From Rickettsiales bacterium (GTDB lineage: Bacteria > Pseudomonadota > Alphaproteobacteria > Rickettsiales > UBA1997): a stretch of 7,805 nucleotides of DNA. The position numbers and the translations under genes are program-made. Of this stretch, positions 1-5,392 are shown piece by piece (the stretch's first letter is position 1; every line of letters begins with the position of its first letter). The stretch is from the NCBI GenBank assembly GCA_031284025.1, contig JAITAR010000047.1, positions 1 through 7,805 of the forward strand. The letters run 5' to 3'. Under the pieces are notes generated by a model, which made no database searches, was not told the DNA's origin, and saw only the letters and a list, made by a program, of their open reading frames with translations.

Positions 1-1224
1 TACCGATAGTTCCGTGAACTCTACCACAAAGTATGTGTTCTCGCTACTAACAGCATTTAGTTCAGTCAATAAGACATTTTCCAGTTGTTTTGCCGTAAAT
101 TTTCTCTGCTCCCTTAGTCTTACGGCCTCATCTAGATATTTTTTTGAGAAAATTTCAAATTGTTCGGACAAACTATCTGCTTTGACATTTTTATTTCTGG
201 CTTCATCCAGTTTTTTTTCCATTTCGTCTCTAAAAGCAGAAAAATCATCGCAACTCACACTGTATTTTCTGGCTAGACTGCGTATGGCAAATAGTCTCTC
301 CTCGACTTCCTCTAGAGAAACCTCCTCAAAATTACCACCGTCGCAGGCCAAATCTATTTTGCGTATACCCTCGTTAAATTCCAGAAGACTCTTTTCAAAA
401 TCTTCTATAACAAGATCAAAAATATTTTGGCCATCTTCTAATAGGTTTTCTCCTAGTAGTCGATTACGCGATAGACAATTCTGAGCATTGGAAATCGCTT
501 TTGCAACCCCACTGCCACCGCACACCATACCTTTGACAGATTCCAATGTATTCATAATCTTGTCTCTGCTGAGCAATAGCGTTCTTCTGGAATTTAATTC
601 TTCCTCCTCCCCAGTTTTCACATCCATATTTTTCAGTTCTTCCAGAGCATATTCCAGATAGTCAATTTCTCTGGCAATATCCTCTTTCTGTTGATTTAGC
701 TCCCGCAGCTGTGCTTCAATGTTTTTCATTTCAGAATACAAATTTGAGACAATATATCTCTGAGCTTCCAAACCACCGTAGCTGTCCAACATATCTCGGT
801 GAAAAGATGGGTTAAGAAGACCTCTCTGTTCATGTTGACCATGAACTTCCACTAGATTTTCACCTAGCAAGTTAAGAAAATTTTGCCCAACCGCTACATC
901 ATTGACAAAGGCTTTACTTCTACCGTCTTCACTGAGAATCCTTCGAAGTATTATCTCATTACCAAAATCTATAGCTAATTCTCTGAGCATCTCCTGGCAT
1001 TTTACATTATCACCGACGTCGAATACCGCCGTCACGCTGCCATTCTTCTTACCGTCTCTGAGAAGTCTGCTACTTGATCTTACTCCCAGAGCAAGCATTA
1101 GAGCGTCCAAAAATATCGACTTTCCAGAGCCGGTTTCACCCGTTAGCACACAGAGACCGCCACTAAAATCTACGTCCGCCTCTTCTATTAAAACTATGTT
1201 TCTTATCGATAAACTTCTAAGCAA
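1..1224 (-). CDS. recN: DNA repair protein RecN, N-terminal 408 codons (3' end outside window)
   Basis: RecN is an SMC-like cytoplasmic ATPase that binds and tethers DNA ends during recombinational repair of double-strand breaks. Read on the minus strand, one open frame runs unbroken from 1224 to base 1. It opens with the family N-terminus (LSIRNIVLIEEADVDF, residues 5-20), then Walker A GETGSGKS (29-36), and the diagnostic VEVHGQHEQRGLL segment (VHGQHE at 127-132). A long charged, heptad-like coiled-coil region starts near residue 155. The family is usually about 550 residues, so roughly 150, including the second coiled-coil arm, signature motif and Walker B, lie beyond the window. The start is TTG at 1224-1222: it gives the expected family N-terminus and is the only standard start codon after the in-frame stop at 1251-1249. 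No Shine-Dalgarno sits at usable spacing; an AAAGGA lies about 27 bases upstream. The gene is divergent from galU. Identity is secure from motifs; the exact start is less so. Confidence 0.95.
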   Translation of the reverse strand, partial: MLRSLSIRNIVLIEEADVDFSGGLCVLTGETGSGKSIFLDALMLALGVRSSSRLLRDGKKNGSVTAVFDVGDNVKCQEMLRELAIDFGNEIILRRILSEDGRSKAFVNDVAVGQNFLNLLGENLVEVHGQHEQRGLLNPSFHRDMLDSYGGLEAQRYIVSNLYSEMKNIEAQLRELNQQKEDIAREIDYLEYALEELKNMDVKTGEEEELNSRRTLLLSRDKIMNTLESVKGMVCGGSGVAKAISNAQNCLSRNRLLGENLLEDGQNIFDLVIEDFEKSLLEFNEGIRKIDLACDGGNFEEVSLEEVEERLFAIRSLARKYSVSCDDFSAFRDEMEKKLDEARNKNVKADSLSEQFEIFSKKYLDEAVRLREQRKFTAKQLENVLLTELNAVSSENTYFVVEFTELSV

Positions 1225-1267
1225 AGCACAAAAACCGTAAACGTGTGTTTATCCTTTTTTAACACCC

Positions 1268-1319
1268 TCACCATAGTAAAAAATGTATGAAGGGCAGGAA
1301 TGAGTCACCAATATGGTGA
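1268..1319. repeat. Inverted TCACCATA/TATGGTGA sites in recN-galU intergenic region
   Basis: A palindrome TCACCA-ATA-TGGTGA lies at 1305-1319. A further half-site TCACCATA at 1268-1275 is an exact 8-base inverted match to TATGGTGA at 1312-1319, with 36 bases between. The sites lie between the candidate recN promoter and the recN start. They could be binding sites for a dimeric repressor or form a stem in the recN leader RNA. They do not match the alphaproteobacterial LexA box GTTC-N7-GTTC, so SOS control is not indicated. The function is inference; the repeats themselves are seen directly. Confidence 0.4.
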
Positions 1320-1320
1320 T

Positions 1321-1348
1321 ATAATATCCATTGAAGTCTCGAAATCAA
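1321..1348 (-). promoter_or_regulatory. Candidate sigma70-type promoter for recN
   Basis: On the minus strand a TTGATT box (1348-1343) is followed after 16 bases by TATTAT (1326-1321), close to the TTGACA/TATAAT consensus. Transcription would begin near 1314, giving an untranslated leader of about 90 bases before the recN TTG. The TCACCA/TGGTGA palindrome lies right at the predicted start site. The assignment rests on consensus match and position only; AT-rich DNA produces such matches by chance. Confidence 0.4.
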
Positions 1349-1362
1349 GCCATATATTCATT

Positions 1363-1398
1363 CCGCATATTTTGCCAGCGCGTTCTGGCTATCAGCGG
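1363..1398 (+). other. Possible hairpin in galU upstream region
   Basis: GCCAG (1374-1378) pairs with CTGGC (1385-1389) around a 6-base loop, and CCGC (1363-1366) can pair with GCGG (1395-1398) outside it, making a two-part stem. The block is visibly richer in G+C than the rest of the intergenic region. No run of T follows on the plus strand, so it is not a standard terminator. It could be a leader structure or a protein-binding site. The pairing is short and could be chance. Confidence 0.25.
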
Positions 1399-1440
1399 CA
1401 TTTATCAAATAATTTCTATGAAATACTTTGTTTATTAATT

Positions 1441-1467
1441 TTGAACAATTATTTTTCAGTGTATTAA
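1441..1467 (+). promoter_or_regulatory. Weak candidate promoter for the galU operon
   Basis: TTGAAC at 1441-1446 and TATTAA at 1462-1467 resemble -35 and -10 boxes, but the spacer is only 15 bases. Transcription from here would begin about 10 bases before the galU ATG, leaving almost no leader, which fits the absence of a visible Shine-Dalgarno before 1483. A promoter further upstream in 1350-1440 is equally possible. Confidence 0.22.
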
Positions 1468-1482
1468 AAAATTATTTGCCTA

Positions 1483-2376
1483 ATGACTTTTAAAAGAGTG
1501 AAAACAATAGTTTTCCCGGTGGGAGGACTTGGCACAAGGTTTTTACCTGCCACTAAGGCTATTCCTAAAGAAATGTTGCCGGTTGCAGAAAAACCGCTGA
1601 TACAGTACGCCTTCGAGGAGGCAAGGGATGCTGGCATAGAGAGATTTATTTTTGTAACGGGAAGAAATAAGGATTCTATAGAAAATCATTTCGACAGCGC
1701 CTTCGAACTTGAAAAAACTCTGAACGATGGCAATAAAGCCGAACTTCTAGAAAAGGCTATTGGTTGGATGCCAAAGGCTGGCCAAATAGTTTTTCTAAGG
1801 CAACAGAGACCTCTGGGGCTTGGCCATGCGGTGCTATGCGCCGAGCGATTTGTGGGTGATGAGCCGTTTGCTGTCTGTCTGGCCGACGATATGAATTACA
1901 GCGAGAGCGGCAACTATCTCGGAGAACTGATTAGTTTGGCCGGTGAAAGGGAAGCTAGCACTTTAGGTCTGGCGGAAGTATCCAGAGATGAGGTTAGCAG
2001 ATATGGAATTGTTGATGCTGGCAAACGTGAAGGAGATTTGCTAAAAATTAAAGGTGTTATAGAAAAACCAGCAAAAGATATTGCACCGTCAAATCTGGCA
2101 ATTGTAGGTAAGTACGTGCTGAGTCCAAACATCTTCAAATTTTTGAAATTAGTCAAACCAGGTGCCGGCTCCGAAATTCAATTGACGGATGGAATAAAAA
2201 TGATGTTGGAAACAGAATCGTATTATGGTCTAATCTTCAGAGATAGTAGATTTGACTGCGGAAGTATACTGGGCTATCTGGAGGCTAACATACACCATGC
2301 ATTGAAAAATGCAAAAATAGCGAATGCTGTGGAAAAGATAATTTCCAAATTCTATGGGGAAATAAATGGCAAATAA
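1483..2376 (+). CDS. galU: UTP-glucose-1-phosphate uridylyltransferase GalU
   Basis: GalU makes UDP-glucose and pyrophosphate from UTP and glucose-1-phosphate in the cytoplasm, feeding LPS, capsule and other envelope glycans. The 297-residue product is full length. Visible landmarks are the nucleotide-binding loop GGLGTRFLPATKAIPKEM (14-31), KPLIQY (37-42), GLGHAV (112-117), LADD (133-136), RYGIVD (173-178), the sugar-phosphate-contacting VIEKP (192-196), GSEIQLTD (229-236) and FDCGS (257-261). The family usually has Lys after DCGS; here it is Ile262, the one odd position in an otherwise orthodox sequence. ATG at 1483 gives the usual FKRVKTIVFPV opening; a GTG at 1498 would cut off five residues. 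No clear Shine-Dalgarno precedes the ATG. It is first in the galU-mlaF-rlmN operon, and its last 11 bases overlap mlaF. Confidence 0.96.
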   Translation: MTFKRVKTIVFPVGGLGTRFLPATKAIPKEMLPVAEKPLIQYAFEEARDAGIERFIFVTGRNKDSIENHFDSAFELEKTLNDGNKAELLEKAIGWMPKAGQIVFLRQQRPLGLGHAVLCAERFVGDEPFAVCLADDMNYSESGNYLGELISLAGEREASTLGLAEVSRDEVSRYGIVDAGKREGDLLKIKGVIEKPAKDIAPSNLAIVGKYVLSPNIFKFLKLVKPGAGSEIQLTDGIKMMLETESYYGLIFRDSRFDCGSILGYLEANIHHALKNAKIANAVEKIISKFYGEINGK

Positions 2377-3103
2377 AATCGAAATAAGAAATTTAACAAA
2401 GTCTTTTTCAGGAAAAATGGTCTTGAATGGACTAGATCTTGACATAGAGGAAAAAAAATCATTGGTTATTCTAGGAAAGTCCGGAGGAGGTAAGTCTGTA
2501 CTCATTAAAAATATGTCCATGCTCATGACACCGGACAGTGGTAGCATAAAAATGGATGATCAGGAAATAACCCACCTAGGAGAGACAAAAAGGTTCAAAC
2601 TGATGGATAAATTTGGATTTTTGTTTCAAAATGGTGCTCTCTTTGATTCTATGAAAGTGTGGGAAAATATAGCTTTTAAGCTTATCCTAAATAAAAAAAT
2701 TAGAGAAAGGGAAGCGAAAAAAATAGCCATAGACAAGCTCGAAATAGTCGATCTGGATGAGAAAATAGCGGATCTATACCCCCACGAGCTGTCCGGCGGT
2801 ATGCAGAAAAGAGTTGCGCTGGCGAGGGCGATTGCCTGTAATCCGGAAGTCATATTTTTTGATGAGCCAACGACAGGGCTCGATCCGGTAACATCCAATA
2901 AAATCAACAATCTTATAGTAAAAACCATAGAAATAACCAAAGCAACGGCTATAACAATTACCCATGATATAAATTCAGCTAGAATGATATCAGACAAAAT
3001 GGTGCTCCTCGCTGATGGGAAGATATGTTGGGAAGGCAATAGAGACACCATGTACGACGCGAATAGTGTTCCTATAAAAAAATTCCTCGGTGGAATTGAA
3101 TGA
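2366..3103 (+). CDS. mlaF: MlaF-type ABC transporter ATP-binding protein (phospholipid transport)
   Basis: This is an ABC ATPase of the MlaF/Ttg2A group, which powers the MlaFEDB inner-membrane complex moving phospholipids between inner and outer membranes. The 245 residues contain Walker A GKSGGGKS (37-44), Q-loop FLFQNGALFDSM (Gln88), signature LSGGM (142-146), Walker B VIFFDEPTTGLDP (162-174) and the switch His200 in ITHD. The FQNGALFDSM stretch and the LSGGMQKRVALARA stretch are characteristic of MlaF rather than of generic importers. The ATG at 2366 has GGGGA five bases upstream (2356-2360) and overlaps the end of galU by 11 bases, so translation is probably coupled. The usual partners mlaE (permease) and mlaD (MCE protein) are not in this window. 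No residue essential for ATP hydrolysis is missing. ABC ATPase identity is certain; assignment to Mla is strong but rests on motif resemblance. Confidence 0.88.
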   Translation: MANKIEIRNLTKSFSGKMVLNGLDLDIEEKKSLVILGKSGGGKSVLIKNMSMLMTPDSGSIKMDDQEITHLGETKRFKLMDKFGFLFQNGALFDSMKVWENIAFKLILNKKIREREAKKIAIDKLEIVDLDEKIADLYPHELSGGMQKRVALARAIACNPEVIFFDEPTTGLDPVTSNKINNLIVKTIEITKATAITITHDINSARMISDKMVLLADGKICWEGNRDTMYDANSVPIKKFLGGIE

Positions 3104-4164
3104 AATCAAATATATTTAGCCTGACTCTGGAAGAATTAGAAAACACCCTGGTAAATGACTATCATAGGAAGTCATTTGTAGCCAAACAGCTGTGGAGCTG
3201 GCTTTACTGTAGAGGTTCCAAAATTTTTGAAGAAATGACAAATATTTCCAAGGATCTCAGGGCAAAATTGTCCGAAAATTACAGCTGTGATCGCCCCAAA
3301 GTTATAGATACCATGACATCGGAGGATGGCACGGTAAAATGGCTGCTGGAACTTTATGATAAAGAAACAATCGAACTTGTGTATATTCCATCGAATGATA
3401 GGGGAACACTCTGTCTGTCATCCCAGGTAGGCTGTGCCATGGGCTGTAGGTTCTGTAACACCGGTAGTCAAGGCTTCAGCCGAAATCTGGAAACCCACGA
3501 GATGGTGTTGGAGGTAATTTTAGCAAAAGATCTACTGAACGACTGGGAAAACAAAGAAATAGGAAATGGAAGAAAAATAACCAATATAGTTATTATGGGA
3601 ATGGGTGAGCCGCTACTAAACTATGAAAATGTTATGAAAGCCATGAAAATAGTAAACGACAGAAATGGCATAGCCTTTTCAAATAGAAGAATAACCCTAT
3701 CAACATGTGGAATAGTGCCAAAAATCAGAGATCTTGGAGAAGAGAAGTTGAAACTAAATCTAGCCATATCTCTCCACGCAGCGGATGACGATACCAGAAG
3801 AAAACTAATGCCCATAGCAGAAAAATATACTCTAGATCAAATTTTAGAGGCCTGCAGTTTATATAGCAGGAAAACATCACATCGACGTGTTACCTTCGAG
3901 TACGTAATGATCAACAATGTAAATGATGGCCTAGATGATGCTCGGCGACTACTAAAACTAGTAAAAAAGTACAAAATACCAGCAAAATTTAATCTAATTC
4001 CATTTAACAGATGGGAATCCTGCTCCTTTGAAGGCGAACCATCAACGGGAAAGAAAATTGCAGAGTTTGCAAGACTTATAACAGCCTCCGACTACCCGTG
4101 CCCCATAAGATTATCTAGAGGCCAGGATATAATGGCTGCCTGTGGTCAATTGAGATCTTTCTAG
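3100..4164 (+). CDS. rlmN: Dual-specificity RNA methyltransferase RlmN (23S rRNA A2503 / tRNA A37)
   Basis: RlmN is a cytoplasmic radical-SAM enzyme that methylates C2 of A2503 in 23S rRNA and of A37 in some tRNAs, tuning translation accuracy. The 354-residue product has the expected length. The Fe-S cluster motif CAMGCRFC supplies Cys112, Cys116 and Cys119. Other family blocks are IELVYIP (91-97), the SAM-binding GMGEP (167-171), STCG (201-204), SLHA (225-228), YVMINNVND (268-276), FNLIPFN (297-303) and the C-terminal RGQDIMAACGQL, whose Cys348 is the mechanistic methyl-carrying cysteine. The resistance enzyme Cfr belongs to the same superfamily, but the overall pattern and housekeeping context favour RlmN. 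The ATG at 3100 overlaps the mlaF TGA as ATGA, with GGTGGA at 3089-3094 as a modest ribosome site, indicating coupled translation. It is the last gene of the operon. Confidence 0.96.
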   Translation: MKSNIFSLTLEELENTLVNDYHRKSFVAKQLWSWLYCRGSKIFEEMTNISKDLRAKLSENYSCDRPKVIDTMTSEDGTVKWLLELYDKETIELVYIPSNDRGTLCLSSQVGCAMGCRFCNTGSQGFSRNLETHEMVLEVILAKDLLNDWENKEIGNGRKITNIVIMGMGEPLLNYENVMKAMKIVNDRNGIAFSNRRITLSTCGIVPKIRDLGEEKLKLNLAISLHAADDDTRRKLMPIAEKYTLDQILEACSLYSRKTSHRRVTFEYVMINNVNDGLDDARRLLKLVKKYKIPAKFNLIPFNRWESCSFEGEPSTGKKIAEFARLITASDYPCPIRLSRGQDIMAACGQLRSF

Positions 4165-4169
4165 AAAGA
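4156..4169 (+). terminator. Weak palindrome at the rlmN stop, possible terminator
   Basis: A perfect 14-base palindrome, TCTTTCTAGAAAGA, spans the rlmN stop codon and is followed by GGTTTTATA. Folded, it gives a 5-bp AT-rich stem around CTAG with a short T run. This is too weak to call an intrinsic terminator with confidence. A second AT-only hairpin, ATAAAA-TTG-TTTTAT, lies at 4233-4247. Some transcription end is expected here, because the operon ends and a promoter-like region follows. Confidence 0.22.
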
Positions 4170-4280
4170 GGTTTTATACTAGGTATGCCAGAAAAATTTA
4201 AACCAATAACTAATGGCGGGGCAATTCTAAAATAAAATTGTTTTATAAAAAAGTGAAAAACTATTTAATCCATAAAAATG

Positions 4281-4308
4281 TTGACATATATAATATATAT
4301 TAAATAAT
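4281..4308 (+). promoter_or_regulatory. Candidate promoter(s) for the lysine-rich ORF at 4310
   Basis: Two overlapping readings exist. A consensus TTGACA at 4281-4286 can pair with AATAAT at 4303-4308 (16-base spacer), but transcription would then start near 4315, downstream of the TTG at 4310. Alternatively a perfect TATAAT at 4289-4294, with only a poor -35, would start near 4301 and leave a leader of about 9 bases. The rest of the gap 4165-4309 is AT-rich and holds no convincing gene. A promoter in this stretch is likely; which boxes are used is open. Confidence 0.42.
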
Positions 4309-4309
4309 A

Positions 4310-5152
4310 TTGGTTTATAAAACTACAGGCAACGCAATTCCTACGGGTAATATTTTAGGATCCTATGAATTGCCAAAAATATTGGAAAAAGTGTCTAAAA
4401 ATCAAAATGAAACGAAACGCTTCGAGGTAATTAATCCTGTAATACCATTTACCAATAGAAAACCTGATGAACAACTGGAAAATTCTGAAACTCTATTCAT
4501 AACTGGTGAATACCTAGTGGATGAATGGAATAGAGTCGAAGAGAAAGAACAATTTTTGAGCAATTTACACAAAAAATTATCGAAAGAAGTTGATTATTAC
4601 GTTAATAGTTATGAAGAAAAAACTTCCCCAGAAGAAAAATCGAACAGTGGCAAAATATTGTCTCTAAGAAAAAGTTTGGATAATAAACGTAAAATTGCAG
4701 GAAAACTTTATAGAAAACTTAGGAAAATAGAAAAGAATGAAAATCTCAATAAAAATACAATACTACTGGGACTGCAGGGACATTTTTCAAAGCATAATTT
4801 TTATGAAGGAATTGAAACTGCTAAAAATGCGGATAAAAGATTAAAACGCCTACGTTATCTATACAAAGATCCTAAATCAAATCATGTGATATTAAGAAAT
4901 AAAGTGGCTCTATGGCTGCAAGAAAAATCGTCTCTAGAGAAATTACAAGTTGAAACTAATAAAAAAATTAAAGCAGCAGCCGAAAAGAAAAGTACAGATA
5001 AGCAAAAAAAGGTCACAGAACCAGTAAAAAGTGTTAGTGAAAGGCGAAGTGACAAATATAGAAAAAAAGCCGAAAAACCAACAAAAAGTAATGATTCCCG
5101 CGTTAAAAATCTACAGATTAATAAAGATAGCAGTTCTCTTCCTAATTTTTAG
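4310..5152 (+). CDS. Lysine-rich protein of unknown function
   Basis: I do not recognise a family. The open frame encodes up to 280 residues, highly charged, with 46 lysines, no cysteine and no methionine other than a possible initiator. There is no signal peptide or membrane segment. The middle (about residues 118-220) looks helical and basic, with runs such as KRKIAGKLYRKLRKIEKN. The last 70 residues (from about 211) are low-complexity Lys/Glu/Ser and probably disordered. The DNA is much more AT-rich than the neighbours: 4561-4620 has 13 G+C in 60. The start is uncertain. TTG at 4310 is the first standard start after the in-frame TAA at 4301 but has no Shine-Dalgarno. TTG 4370, TTG 4382 and GTG 4391 (GGA five bases upstream, giving 253 residues) are alternatives. 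It stands alone between the rlmN operon and the autotransporter gene. Its composition would suit a nucleic-acid-binding or secreted effector protein, but that is conjecture. The long uninterrupted frame in such AT-rich DNA supports a real gene. Confidence 0.62.
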   Translation: MVYKTTGNAIPTGNILGSYELPKILEKVSKNQNETKRFEVINPVIPFTNRKPDEQLENSETLFITGEYLVDEWNRVEEKEQFLSNLHKKLSKEVDYYVNSYEEKTSPEEKSNSGKILSLRKSLDNKRKIAGKLYRKLRKIEKNENLNKNTILLGLQGHFSKHNFYEGIETAKNADKRLKRLRYLYKDPKSNHVILRNKVALWLQEKSSLEKLQVETNKKIKAAAEKKSTDKQKKVTEPVKSVSERRSDKYRKKAEKPTKSNDSRVKNLQINKDSSSLPNF

Positions 5153-5322
5153 AGTATTTCATTATTGTTCCTGTTACTGCCAATAAAAAAGTATACATCT
5201 AATTCTAACTACAGCTAACGAGGAAAATTGTTCTACTCTAACATTATCGTTTGACGTATCACTCTGGAAATTTTAGGAGTATCTTTTTCAGATAATTAAT
5301 CATAATTTTCTTCTTCAGAAAC

Positions 5323-5348
5323 TTGCAATTAAAAAAGAATTGTATTAT
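5323..5348 (+). promoter_or_regulatory. Weak candidate promoter for the autotransporter gene
   Basis: TTGCAA at 5323-5328 and TATTAT at 5343-5348 are box-like but only 14 bases apart, shorter than usual. Transcription would begin near 5355, about 38 bases before the TTG at 5393. I see no other structured element, tRNA or credible short gene in the 240-base gap 5153-5392. Confidence 0.22.
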
Positions 5349-5383
5349 TTGTTCAACCATAGTTTTTCCAAAAAAGGATAGCC

Positions 5384-5387
5384 GAGG
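5384..5387 (+). promoter_or_regulatory. Shine-Dalgarno GAGG fixing the TTG start at 5393
   Basis: GAGG at 5384-5387 lies five bases before TTG 5393. The frame is closed upstream by TAG at 5371-5373, ten codons before, with no ATG, GTG or other TTG between. The TTG is also followed at once by a signal-peptide-like segment. Together these make it the best start for the autotransporter. Confidence 0.6.
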
Positions 5388-5392
5388 TTAAA

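Noticed and set aside
14..484. Plus-strand open frame of 156 codons
   Set aside because: It is antisense to recN, whose minus-strand frame carries the conserved RecN protein; its Ser/Phe-rich product is typical of a reverse-complement shadow.
902..1240. Plus-strand open frame of 112 codons
   Set aside because: It lies opposite the RecN ATP-binding region including Walker A; it is a shadow frame with no recognisable domain.
1385..1400. GTTC at 1382-1385 as half of a LexA box
   Set aside because: The alphaproteobacterial box needs a second GTTC seven bases on; here the sequence is CAGC, so the site does not qualify.
1914..2547. Minus-strand open frames opposite galU and the start of mlaF
   Set aside because: Both are antisense to strongly conserved coding sequence and have no family features or ribosome sites of note.
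2626..3051. Minus-strand open frame of 141 codons opposite mlaF
   Set aside because: The mlaF strand has all ABC ATPase motifs in order; the antisense product is an artefact of codon composition.
5153..5392. Search for tRNA, small RNA or riboswitch before the autotransporter
   Set aside because: No cloverleaf, stable GC stem or known riboswitch core is visible; only weak promoter boxes and the Shine-Dalgarno can be supported.
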